DNA from: Xanthobacter autotrophicus Py2 | Lineage (GTDB): Bacteria > Pseudomonadota > Alphaproteobacteria > Rhizobiales > Xanthobacteraceae | Direction of reading: 5' to 3' | Assembly: GCA_000017645.1 (NCBI GenBank) | Contig: CP000782.1 | Coordinates: 62,001 to 126,000 of the forward strand | DNA length: 64,000 bases | Position numbers and translations under genes: made by a program | The notes under the pieces: generated by a model | Database searches by the model: none | Seen by the model: the letters and a program-made list of their open reading frames with translations, nothing else | Told to the model about the DNA's origin: nothing | In this document: positions 39,166 through 47,793 of the stretch, in pieces | How the letters are laid out: every line of letters begins with the position of its first letter | How positions within the stretch are numbered: position 1 is the stretch's first letter

Positions 39166-39920
39166 ACGAAAGTATTTGCGGGTAAGCAGAACCAATCGTC
39201 TCGCTGGAAGCTGGTTTGGCGAGCCGCGCGGACCACGCGGACAACGACTGCAGATTTCATGACGCGTTGTCGCCGAACCCATCTTGTGGTCCGGTGAGTG
39301 TAGTTAGCGCTTGCTGGACGCGCTCTTCCTGACCAACTGCTGCGGTACTTGCAGTCATTGCCTCGAAGTCGCGCCGCTGGCCGGCGCGCAAAAACCCCAT
39401 CAACTTTATGAAGGTGTTCGGCGACTGAGGATGCCCTCCACCCTGGAGCGATTTCGAGCGAAGCAGGCGCGTGGTGGCCGAACCGCGCGCCTGTTTAGTC
39501 GCGTCGGACGGGCCGTCACGCGTGTCATGCAACACGATGTCGTTCGCGCCGGGTGCTTGTCCCTGAAGCGCATACGACGAATAGACCAGCGCGCCAGATG
39601 GATGCCGGACCGTGCTCGGCAGCGCGCCGCCGCGTGCCTAGGGCACCTTGGTGAACTGCCCCCCCAAAGCCTTGGCGGTGGCCACTGCCGGATCCTGACC
39701 GAGAGCGCAGCGGCTGCATGGAATAGACCAGCTTCCGGCAGGCGGACTCTGCTTGGCGTCGGCCCATCCGAGGACCGTGCGCGTCATCTCTTCGACCCCG
39801 GACAATCTTCAGCGAGAAGGAGCGCATAGGCCATTCGACGTGGGTGGCGCGCCAGAAATCCAGGTGTTCCCTGTCCTTGTGGGAATACGACGGAGCGAAT
39901 GCGAGAGGAAGGTGGATGCG
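39166..39920. other. Gene-poor region with decayed coding remnants
   Basis: About 750 bp. On the minus strand, fragments such as SGALVYSSYALQGQAPGAND and DPAVATAKALGGQFTKVP look protein-like but are split by stops and frame changes, suggesting an old pseudogene of unknown family. It must also contain the promoter of the traR-like gene. No lux/tra-box palindrome was recognised. Confidence 0.35.
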
Positions 39921-40622
39921 ATGAGAACCTGGTTCCAACGGCTGACCGATGTCTCCTCCCTAGCGTGCACCGAGCAGGCACTTAAGGAGGCACTCGCGGA
40001 GTTGGTGCAGGATCTTGGGTTTGATGGCTATGCCTATCTAAACGTCCAGCCGGTGCGCATCTTTGCGGTCTCCAATTACGCCTCCGAATGGCAGGCCCGA
40101 TATCTCACACAGAACTACGCCATGATCGATCCGGTCGTTACCATGGCAAAGGCGCAGATGAAGGCCTTTGCGTGGGCCGCCGCCGCGCCGCGCTCCCTCT
40201 CCAAGCCGCTGCGCCGCTTCTATTCCGAGGCGAGTGATTTCGGAATCAGATCCGGAATCTCGATCCCTGTGAGGACGGCTTTCGGGCACTTGTCGATGCT
40301 GACGCTGGCATCGCACAAGCCGTCGCTCAACCTCGAGACCGACATCGATCAGATCGCGGCGGTGACGGCGGTCGCCCAGCTCCACGCGAAGATGGAGCAG
40401 CAGGATGCGGAACCAACGGCCAGCGTGGAGATCGATCTGAAGGCGAAGCAGGCTCTCTGCCTGAAATGGTCCGCCGAGGGGAAGACGATGAAGGATATCG
40501 CTTCCATCGAGGGCATGTCGTTCGCGACGGTGAACTTCCACCTGAACAATGCTCGGAAGGCGCTCGATGCAGGAAGCCTGGCACAGGCGACGGCACTCGC
40601 CACGAAGCTCAAGCTGATCTGA
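39921..40622 (+). CDS. traR: TraR-family LuxR-type quorum-sensing regulator
   Basis: A 233-residue protein aligned by memory with Agrobacterium TraR. The autoinducer domain has YASEWQARYLTQNYAMIDPVV (Trp, Tyr and Asp of the acyl-homoserine lactone pocket), FAWAA and the SDFGIRSGISIPV strand. The C-terminal GerE-type helix-turn-helix reads GKTMKDIASIEGMSFATVNFHLN, ending TALATKLKLI as in TraR. TraR activates plasmid conjugation. No traI synthase or traM antiactivator is in the window. ATG 39921 is chosen by homology; upstream in-frame sequence is unrelated. Confidence 0.85.
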   Translation: MRTWFQRLTDVSSLACTEQALKEALAELVQDLGFDGYAYLNVQPVRIFAVSNYASEWQARYLTQNYAMIDPVVTMAKAQMKAFAWAAAAPRSLSKPLRRFYSEASDFGIRSGISIPVRTAFGHLSMLTLASHKPSLNLETDIDQIAAVTAVAQLHAKMEQQDAEPTASVEIDLKAKQALCLKWSAEGKTMKDIASIEGMSFATVNFHLNNARKALDAGSLAQATALATKLKLI

Positions 40623-41186
40623 GTGGTCCGCTCCCGCCAGCACTCCGGCACCGGCGGGGCTTGACCCGCCCGGCGAGGAGCGTCGAAAGCAGGGCCTGCT
40701 AGGCGTCAATATCTGTCATCGGGAGGCATGGGCGATGCGGGTAGAGCCCATAATGTCGCAACCGGGGCCGGGCGGGCCTTGCACGATGACGTTGGTGGGG
40801 TGGCCGCCAGCAAGGCGCAGACGCTGGTGCGCGATCTCGTCGTGCGTGATGCCGAGCCCGACGCGAACCTCGCCGCGCTCGACCGGCTCGCGCTTTGCTG
40901 CGCCGCTAGGCCAGCTCTCCGACCGAGCCCGGCGCGGTCGGCATTTTCGCGTTCGTGCAGACGTTGCCGCACAAAGGGGGCCCTCCGGGGATGCCGCTTG
41001 CGCGCGGGCGGCGGCAAGGGAAGCTGCGCCGCGGCTGGCTTGCGAACCGCACTGCCGAAATCGTCAGTTGCCAGCCACGCCCTTGCCCCCTTCGCTCTTC
41101 GCGGCAGCTTGGGGGCGCCTCGCGACATGCGGGGAGGAGACCCCGAGCAGGAAAGGCTGGACACCGATGGGTGCCGGGAAGAAGCG
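40623..41186. other. Intergenic region without convincing gene
   Basis: About 560 bp of GC-rich DNA. ORFs are open on several strands but have no protein-like pattern. The motif TTGACCCGCCCGG at 40661 recurs after the next gene. The 3' end holds the ribosome site for the DUF3991/TOPRIM gene. Confidence 0.4.
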
Positions 41187-42146
41187 ATGGAAAGGAATGA
41201 CGTTGAAGAGCTGAAGGAGCGTGTCCTGTGCGCCGCCGTGCTGGAAAAGGCCGGCTTCGCGATCGACCTGAAGGAGAGCACGCGCCGAGCCGTCAAGTAT
41301 CGCCGGGGCGACGACATCATCATCGTCATCCACGACGGCAAGGGCTGGTTCGATCCGCTGTCCGACGCGAAAGGCGACGTCTACGCGCTCGTCGCGCACC
41401 TCGATCGGGTGGGATTTTCCGAGTGCCTCGAGCACGTGGCGAACCTCGTGGGATTTGTCCCCACGGAGCCGCTCTGGACGCGACCAGCGCGGAAGCAGGA
41501 GGCGGACCTAGCCGTTGGCGAGCGCTGGCGCCGCCGCCGCAAACCCTGGCCCGGATCTCTGACCTGGCGCTATCTCGGCGAGGAGCGGGCACTTTCCGAT
41601 GCAACGATCCGCGCAGCGATCCGTCATGATCGTTTGCGGGAAGGGCCGCATGGCAGCATGTGGGCGGCTCATACGGATGACGCGGGCCTCGTGACGGGTT
41701 GGGAGGAGCGGGGACCCGAGTGGCGCGGCTTCGCCACCGGCGGCGCCAAGGTCCTGTTTCGCTTCGGCCCCGTCGACGCTTTCCGGTTCTGCCTCACCGA
41801 GGCGGCGATCGACGCCATGAGCCTGGCGGTGATCGAGGACATGCGCCCCGATAGCCTGTTTCTCAGCACCGGCGGCGGCTGGTCGCCATCGACGGACGCG
41901 GCGATCCGGGCCCTTGTGACCCGGGACAACGCCTTTCTGGTCGCTGCCACCGACAACAACGGGCAGGGTGACGTCTATGCTGAGCGACTTCGGGCGATCG
42001 CGAATGAGGCGTCCTGCCGCTTCGAGCGCCTGCGACCGACCGCGGAGGACTGGAACGCGGATCTCCGGATGATGAGGAGGAGGAAGGGAGGAGAGAAGGA
42101 AGGCGAGATCCTGCTGCCGCATGCCCGCCGGTCGCGTCAAGGGTGA
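41187..42146 (+). CDS. DUF3991 and TOPRIM domain plasmid protein
   Basis: A 319-residue protein. The N-terminal zinc-finger-less DUF3991-like part has LCAAVLEKAGFAIDLKEST and the DGKGWFDPLSDAKGDVYALV block. The C-terminal TOPRIM part has FCLTEAAIDAMSLAVIE with the conserved Glu, and LVAATDNNGQGD with the Asp pair. Such proteins are common on large rhizobial plasmids near DUF1419 and methylase-helicase genes and may act in DNA transfer or replication. ATG 41187 is preferred; the ORF is open further upstream without conserved sequence. Confidence 0.8.
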   Translation: MERNDVEELKERVLCAAVLEKAGFAIDLKESTRRAVKYRRGDDIIIVIHDGKGWFDPLSDAKGDVYALVAHLDRVGFSECLEHVANLVGFVPTEPLWTRPARKQEADLAVGERWRRRRKPWPGSLTWRYLGEERALSDATIRAAIRHDRLREGPHGSMWAAHTDDAGLVTGWEERGPEWRGFATGGAKVLFRFGPVDAFRFCLTEAAIDAMSLAVIEDMRPDSLFLSTGGGWSPSTDAAIRALVTRDNAFLVAATDNNGQGDVYAERLRAIANEASCRFERLRPTAEDWNADLRMMRRRKGGEKEGEILLPHARRSRQG

Positions 42147-42175
42147 AGCTTCGCCCGGCTGCGCCGGCCCTTGAC
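42136..42175. repeat. Stem-loop with repeated TTGACCCGCCCGG motif
   Basis: GTCAAGGG (42136-42143) pairs with CCCTTGAC (42168-42175), and an inner GGC/GCC hairpin sits between them. TTGACCCGCCCGG at 42171-42183 is identical to 40661-40673 after the traR gene. It may be a terminator or an intergenic repeat. Confidence 0.5.
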
Positions 42176-42290
42176 CCGCCCGGACGGAGAGGCGGCCGCC
42201 AGGGAGGGGTCATGAAGGGCTGAAGAGAAGATGGTGTTCCCCGCGAAGGGGAGCCGCGCTCCGGCCCGACGAGGCTGAAAGGAGCCCGCC

Positions 42291-42893
42291 ATGAACCTCC
42301 CACCCGTCCGCAAGGTCTTCGAGGGCGTCGCCGACCGGCGCCAGATGTTCCGCATGTTCGACCGTCACGCGCAGCGCCCGAACCGCTGGCAGGGCGACGA
42401 CAGCGTGCTCTATCGCGGCGAATGGTTCGAGATCGGCCAGGTCGAGCACGACTACATGTTCGAGGTGCTGCCGCCGCTGTGGATGCGCGGTGACATGTTC
42501 GCCATGCGCGAATTCCTGACCGGAAACATCACCAGCGTCTTCGTCTCGCTGACGATCGACGGCCGGTCGCGCTATTTCCACGGCTATTGCGACGTGTCGG
42601 ACCGGACGTCGCCGGCACAGATGCGGGATGTCATCACCGAGCGCGAATCCCGGCCGGCGAAGGCAATGACCCGGGACGAGCGCCTCGAGCACATCTGGAG
42701 CGCGACGAACGACGACTATCGTGGCTATGCCGACTGGCGATTCCCACTTGCCGCGCGCGGCAGGCGCATCGTCATCGTCTATGGCCGAGATCGGGGCCGC
42801 GACTTCAAGCTGCTCGACCAGCTCACGGACGCGGAGATCGGCGCCAAGCTTCCGGTGCATCTGCGCTACCTGCCCGACGCGATCGCCGCATAG
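42291..42893 (+). CDS. DUF1419-family protein
   Basis: A 200-residue protein with the family pattern PPVRKVFEGVADRRQMFRMFD, YDYMFEVLPPLWMRGDMFAM-like segment and FVSLTIDGRSRYFHGYCD. No catalytic motif is visible. Family members are restricted to plasmids and integrative elements of alphaproteobacteria; function unknown. AAGGAG lies before the ATG. Confidence 0.82.
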   Translation: MNLPPVRKVFEGVADRRQMFRMFDRHAQRPNRWQGDDSVLYRGEWFEIGQVEHDYMFEVLPPLWMRGDMFAMREFLTGNITSVFVSLTIDGRSRYFHGYCDVSDRTSPAQMRDVITERESRPAKAMTRDERLEHIWSATNDDYRGYADWRFPLAARGRRIVIVYGRDRGRDFKLLDQLTDAEIGAKLPVHLRYLPDAIAA

Positions 42894-42901
42894 GTGCTGC
42901 C

Positions 42902-43300
42902 ATGTTCACCTTCTCCGTGACAGACGTCCATGCGGTCATCACGCGTGGGCGTATCGATGCCCTCGCCAATGGCGGCTTTCGCAATCCCTATTACGGACTC
43001 CGCCCCGGCAGGGACGAGAAGCCCGGTCTCTGGCTGGTCGGCGACGAGGGGGTCTATCTGCTCTCCAACGGCAAGCTCGCCGAGGGGCAGCGAGCCCTCG
43101 TCGTCTATGCCGAGGAATGCGATCCGAAGACCAATCCCGACTACTGGCACTACAAGCGCCAGCATTTCGGCGGCGATGACGGGATCGAGTTTCTCGATGC
43201 CGAGATGCTCGTCAAGCAAATCGCCGCGGCTCCCCGAGCCACGCATGTACGGATCGAAATGACCGACACCAGCATGTCGATCACGCCGATCCGCCGCTGA
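42902..43300 (+). CDS. DUF3085-family protein
   Basis: A 132-residue protein with FGGDDGIEFLDAEM, GLRPGRDEKPGLWLVGDEGVYLLSNG and VVYAEECDPKTNPDYW. This matches DUF3085, another plasmid-associated family of unknown function found beside DUF1419. Starts 8 bp after the DUF1419 stop. Confidence 0.82.
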   Translation: MFTFSVTDVHAVITRGRIDALANGGFRNPYYGLRPGRDEKPGLWLVGDEGVYLLSNGKLAEGQRALVVYAEECDPKTNPDYWHYKRQHFGGDDGIEFLDAEMLVKQIAAAPRATHVRIEMTDTSMSITPIRR

Positions 43301-43410
43301 CATCTCGGGCCAGGCCGCCAGTTCCCGACCATCACCGCGACCATCGCTCCTGCCGGCGCACGCTCCGGCGGGCCGATGCCGCCCGCCTTCATCACAGGAG
43401 ACAATTCCCC

Positions 43411-46400
43411 ATGGCGCAGGACGATCCCTTCACGCTTGACCTCTTCGGCAACGCTGCCTTGTCCTCCGGGCTCGGCCTCGGCATCACGGCATTTGCGGTC
43501 TCGTCCAACGACAATCCCGATCGCGACGATGACCCTCCGCCATCGGCGCCGGCCTCGGCGATGCCGGTCGCTTCGCGGCCGCTCGCGTCGTCATCTCCGG
43601 GCCGGGCGCGCGGCGAGAATTTCCATCTCGTTGGCGACCGCACGCTGGCGAAAGGCTGGAAGGATCGCGCGCTCGACAACATTGCAGCGATCCGCCTTGC
43701 GGCCGCGATCGAGGCGGAGGAGCGCCCCGCTACGCTCGATGAGCAGGAGAAGCTGATCCGATTCACCGGATTCGGCGCATCCGCCCTCGCCAACTTTGTG
43801 TTCCGGCGGCCCGGCGAAGCTGAATTCCGCAAGGGCTGGGAGACGATCGGCGCCGAGCTCGAGGACGCGGTTGGCGATCTCGATCACGCCTCGCTCGCCC
43901 GCTGCACGCAGTATGCGCACTTCACGCCCGAGTTCATCGTGCGAGCGGTGTGGGCGGGCCTTCGGCGCCTCGGCTGGCGCGGCGGGCGGGTTCTCGAGCC
44001 AGGCATCGGCACGGGCCTGTTTCCGGCGCTGATGCCCGAGTCTCTTCGCGACGTGTCGCACGTCACCGGCATCGAGCTCGATCCGGTCACGGCACGCATC
44101 GTCCGGCTGCTGCAGCCGCGGGCCCGGATCATCGCCGGCGATTTCGCCCGCACCGAGCTGCCGGCGAATTTCGACCTCGCCATCGGCAACCCGCCCTTCT
44201 CCGATCGCACCGTGCGTTCGGACCGCGCCTATCGGTCGATGGGGCTGCGACTGCACGACTATTTCATCGTGCGGGCGATCGACCTGCTGAAGCCCGGCGC
44301 GCTCGCGGCCTTCGTGACCAGCGCGGGCACGATGGACAAGGCCGACGGCAGCGCGCGCGAGCATATCGCGAAATCCGCCGACCTCGTCGGAGCGATCAGG
44401 CTGCCCGAGGGCAGCTTTCGCGCCAGTGCCGGCACCGACGTGGTGGTCGACCTCCTGTTCTTCCGCAAGCGCAAGATCGGCGACGCGGAAGGCGATCTCG
44501 CCTGGCTCGATCTCGACGAGGTGCGGCCGGCGACGGAGGACGAAGGCCCCATCCGCGTGAACCGCTGGTTCGCGACGCATCCGGCCTTCGTGCTCGGCAC
44601 GCATGCGCTCGCCTCCCGGCCCTTCGGCGAGACCTATACCTGCCTCCCGCGCGAGGGCGAGGATCTCGGCGCCGCGCTCCCGGCTGCGATCAACCGCCTT
44701 CCGGAAGCCGTCTATGACGGCGAGCCCGGCATCATCGACCTTGACCTTGAGGATGGCGCCGACGAGGCGGCTCCCGACCTGCCCGGCGATCGGCATGTGC
44801 GCGAAGGCAGCTATGTCTTCGACAAGGCCCGCGGCCTGATGCAGGTCGTCGACGGCAGGCCCGTCGCGGTCAAGGTTCGCAAGGGACGAAGCGCCGACGG
44901 CATCCCCGAGAAGCATGTCCGGATCCTCCAGAAGCTGATCCCGATCCGCGACGCCGTGCGCGAGGTGCTCAAATGCCAGGAGCTCGACCGGCCCTGGAAG
45001 GATGCGCAGATCTGCTTGCGCATCGCCTGGTCGAGCTTCGTCCGCGACTTCGGCCCGATCAATTTCACAACGGTCTCCATGACCGAGGACGAGGAGACGG
45101 CCGAGGTGCGCGAGACGCATCGTCGGCCGAACCTCCAGCCCTTCCTCGACGATCCCGATTGCTGGCTGGTCGCCTCGATCGAGGACTACGACCTCGAGAC
45201 CAACACGGCGAAGCCCGGCCCGATCTTCACGCAGCGTGTGATCTCGCCGCCGGCGGCGCCGGTGATCACCAGCGCGGCCGACGCACTGGCCGTGGTGCTG
45301 AACGAGCGCGGTCGCGTCGATATCGACCACATCGCCGAACTGCTGCACCGCGACCGCGACGATGTCGTTGCCGAACTCGGCAGCGCGATCTTCCGCGATC
45401 CCGTCGACAGCTCGTGGCAGACGGCCGATGCCTATCTCTCCGGAGCTGTCCGCGACAAGCTGAAGGTTGCGGAGGCCGCTGCGGCGCTCGAGCCGGACTA
45501 TGAGCGCAACGTCACGGCGCTGCAGGGTGTGCAGCCGGCCGATCTCAGTCCCTCTGACATCACGGCGCGTCTCGGCGCGCCGTGGATTCCGGCTGCGGAT
45601 GTCGTTGCCTTCGTCAAGGAGACGATGGGCGCCGAGATCAGGATCCACCATATGCCGGAACTGGCCTCCTGGGCCGTGGAGGCCCGGCAGCTCGGCTATA
45701 TGGCGGCGGGGACGTCGGAATGGGGCACGGACCGCCGGCATGCCGGCGATCTTCTCGCTGATGCGCTGAACAGCCGCGTGCCGCAGATCTTCGACACGGT
45801 GAAGGACGGTGACAGCGAGCGCCGCGTCCTCAACGTGGTCGACACGGAGGCCGCAAAGACCAAGCTGCAAAAGATCAAGGATGAATTCCAGCGCTGGATC
45901 TGGTGCGATCCCGACCGCACCGACCGGCTGGCGCGGGTCTACAACGACCGCTTCAACAACATCGCGCCGAGGGCCTTCGACGGCTCCCATCTGCAGCTTC
46001 CGGGCGCCTCTGGCGCCTTTGTTCTTTACGGTCACCAGAAGCGCGGCATCTGGCGGATCATCTCGGCCGGATCGACCTATCTCGCCCACGCCGTCGGCGC
46101 CGGCAAGACCATGACGATAGCGGCGGCGATCATGGAGCAGCGCCGTCTCGGCCTGATCGCCAAGGCGATGCTGGTCGTGCCCGGGCACTGCCTGGCCCAG
46201 GCCGCGCGCGAGTTCCTGGCGCTCTATCCGAACGCCCGCATCCTCGTCGCCGACGAGACCAACTTCGTGAAGGAGAAGCGGCACCGCTTCCTCTCGCGCG
46301 CCGCGACGTCGACCTGGGACGCGATCATCATCACGCATTCGGCCTTCCGCTTCATCTCCGTGCCCTCGGCTTTCGAGCAGCAGATGATCCAGGACGAGCT

Positions 46401-47664
46401 CGAGCTCTACGAGACGCTGCTGACCAAGGTCGAGAGCGATGATCGCGTCTCGCGCAAACGGCTCGAGCGGCTGAAGGAGGGGCTGAAAGAACGCCTGGAA
46501 TCGCTGGCGACCCGCAAGGACGATCTGCTCACCATCTCCGAGATCGGCGTCGACCAGATCATCGTCGACGAAGCGCAAGAGTTCAGGAAGCTCTCCTTCG
46601 CCACCAACATGTCGACGTTGAAGGGCGTCGATCCGAACGGCTCGCAACGTGCCTGGGACCTCTATGTGAAGTCCCGCTTCGTCGAAACGAAGAATCCGGG
46701 CCGCGCGCTCGTGCTCGCCTCCGGCACGCCGATCACCAACACGCTCGGCGAGATGTTCTCCGTCCAGCGTTACCTCGGATACGCGGCGCTCAGCGAACGT
46801 GGGCTGCATGAGTTCGACGCCTGGGCCTCGACCTTCGGCGACGTGTCGACCGAGCTCGAGCTGCAGCCGTCGGGCAAATACAAGCCGGTGACGCGCTTCG
46901 CCACCTTCGTCAACGTGCCGGAGCTGATCGCCATGTTCCGCTCCTTCGCGGACGTGGTGATGCCGGCGGACCTGCGCCGCTATGTGAAGGTGCCGGCGAT
47001 CTCGACCGGCCGGCGGCAGATCATCACCGCGAAGCCGACCGCCGCATTCAAGCGCTACCAGGTGCAGCTGGACGAGCGCATCAAGGCGATCGAAATGCGC
47101 GACCGGCCGCCGGAGCCGGGTGACGACATCTTGCTCTCGGTCATCACCGACGGACGCCACGCCGCGATCGACCTGCGTCTGGTCGATTGCGACAACGACA
47201 ACGAGCCGGACAACAAGCTGAACCAGCTCGTCGCCAACGCCTTCCGCATCTGGAAAGAGACGGCCGAGAACACCTACCTGCGGGCCGATGGAAAGCCGTT
47301 CGATTTGCCCGGTGCCGCGCAGATGATCTTTTCCGATCTCGGCACGATCAGCGTGGAGAAGACCCGCGGCTTCTCGGCCTATCGCTGGATCCGGGACGAG
47401 CTCGTCCGGATGGGCGTGCCGGCCACTGAGATCGCCTTTATGCAGGACTACAAGAAGTCGGAGGCGAAGCAGCGGCTCTTCGGCGACGTGCGTGCGGGCA
47501 GGGTCCGCTTCCTTCTCGGAAGCTCGGAGACGATGGGCACCGGCGTCAACGCGCAGCTGCGCCTGAAGGCGCTGCACCACCTCGACGTGCCCTGGCTCCC
47601 CTCGCACATTGGGGTCGGAACAAGAGCAGTGCGAAATCGTACGCTAAGGGCGAACGGAGCATGA
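43411..47664 (+). CDS. Plasmid methylase-helicase (strawberry-notch-like), 3' truncated by Tn3 element
   Basis: The ORF has 1417 codons. It combines an N6-adenine methylase-like domain (NPPF at about residue 260 in LAIGNPPFSDR) with a SNF2/strawberry-notch helicase (Walker A AVGAGKT at about 893, DEAQE at about 1053, SGTPITNT, and SSETMGTGVNAQLRL). Full-length relatives are about 1700 residues. At 47611 the reading frame enters a Tn3-family terminal repeat right after LDVPWLPS, so the last helicase motif (the usual DIEQREGRIVRQGN) is missing and 18 residues of transposon origin are added. The protein is probably nonfunctional as a helicase. Confidence 0.88.
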   Translation: MAQDDPFTLDLFGNAALSSGLGLGITAFAVSSNDNPDRDDDPPPSAPASAMPVASRPLASSSPGRARGENFHLVGDRTLAKGWKDRALDNIAAIRLAAAIEAEERPATLDEQEKLIRFTGFGASALANFVFRRPGEAEFRKGWETIGAELEDAVGDLDHASLARCTQYAHFTPEFIVRAVWAGLRRLGWRGGRVLEPGIGTGLFPALMPESLRDVSHVTGIELDPVTARIVRLLQPRARIIAGDFARTELPANFDLAIGNPPFSDRTVRSDRAYRSMGLRLHDYFIVRAIDLLKPGALAAFVTSAGTMDKADGSAREHIAKSADLVGAIRLPEGSFRASAGTDVVVDLLFFRKRKIGDAEGDLAWLDLDEVRPATEDEGPIRVNRWFATHPAFVLGTHALASRPFGETYTCLPREGEDLGAALPAAINRLPEAVYDGEPGIIDLDLEDGADEAAPDLPGDRHVREGSYVFDKARGLMQVVDGRPVAVKVRKGRSADGIPEKHVRILQKLIPIRDAVREVLKCQELDRPWKDAQICLRIAWSSFVRDFGPINFTTVSMTEDEETAEVRETHRRPNLQPFLDDPDCWLVASIEDYDLETNTAKPGPIFTQRVISPPAAPVITSAADALAVVLNERGRVDIDHIAELLHRDRDDVVAELGSAIFRDPVDSSWQTADAYLSGAVRDKLKVAEAAAALEPDYERNVTALQGVQPADLSPSDITARLGAPWIPAADVVAFVKETMGAEIRIHHMPELASWAVEARQLGYMAAGTSEWGTDRRHAGDLLADALNSRVPQIFDTVKDGDSERRVLNVVDTEAAKTKLQKIKDEFQRWIWCDPDRTDRLARVYNDRFNNIAPRAFDGSHLQLPGASGAFVLYGHQKRGIWRIISAGSTYLAHAVGAGKTMTIAAAIMEQRRLGLIAKAMLVVPGHCLAQAAREFLALYPNARILVADETNFVKEKRHRFLSRAATSTWDAIIITHSAFRFISVPSAFEQQMIQDELELYETLLTKVESDDRVSRKRLERLKEGLKERLESLATRKDDLLTISEIGVDQIIVDEAQEFRKLSFATNMSTLKGVDPNGSQRAWDLYVKSRFVETKNPGRALVLASGTPITNTLGEMFSVQRYLGYAALSERGLHEFDAWASTFGDVSTELELQPSGKYKPVTRFATFVNVPELIAMFRSFADVVMPADLRRYVKVPAISTGRRQIITAKPTAAFKRYQVQLDERIKAIEMRDRPPEPGDDILLSVITDGRHAAIDLRLVDCDNDNEPDNKLNQLVANAFRIWKETAENTYLRADGKPFDLPGAAQMIFSDLGTISVEKTRGFSAYRWIRDELVRMGVPATEIAFMQDYKKSEAKQRLFGDVRAGRVRFLLGSSETMGTGVNAQLRLKALHHLDVPWLPSHIGVGTRAVRNRTLRANGA
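47611..47648 (+). repeat. Left 38-bp inverted repeat of Tn3-family element
   Basis: GGGGTCGGAACAAGAGCAGT begins the repeat, ending CGTACGCTAAG. It differs from the right copy at two positions (A/G at 9, G/T at 21). Confidence 0.93.
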
Positions 47665-47793
47665 ACGGCGCCGTAGCCCGGATGTCCAGCATCCGATCCC
47701 TGTGGATTGCCATCGCAATGCACCAATCTTGATTTCTTCGTCCGTCCGACTCGACAACGCTCCCGGCAGATTGGTCGTAGATGGAGTCGGGCA

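Noticed and set aside
39257..39938. Minus-strand ORFs upstream of traR as real genes
   Set aside because: Protein-like fragments are split by stops and frame changes and match no family; described as a decayed region instead.
43591..47607. 1338-codon ORF antisense to the methylase-helicase gene
   Set aside because: A typical GC-rich antisense shadow; no domain pattern, and the sense frame carries clear motifs.
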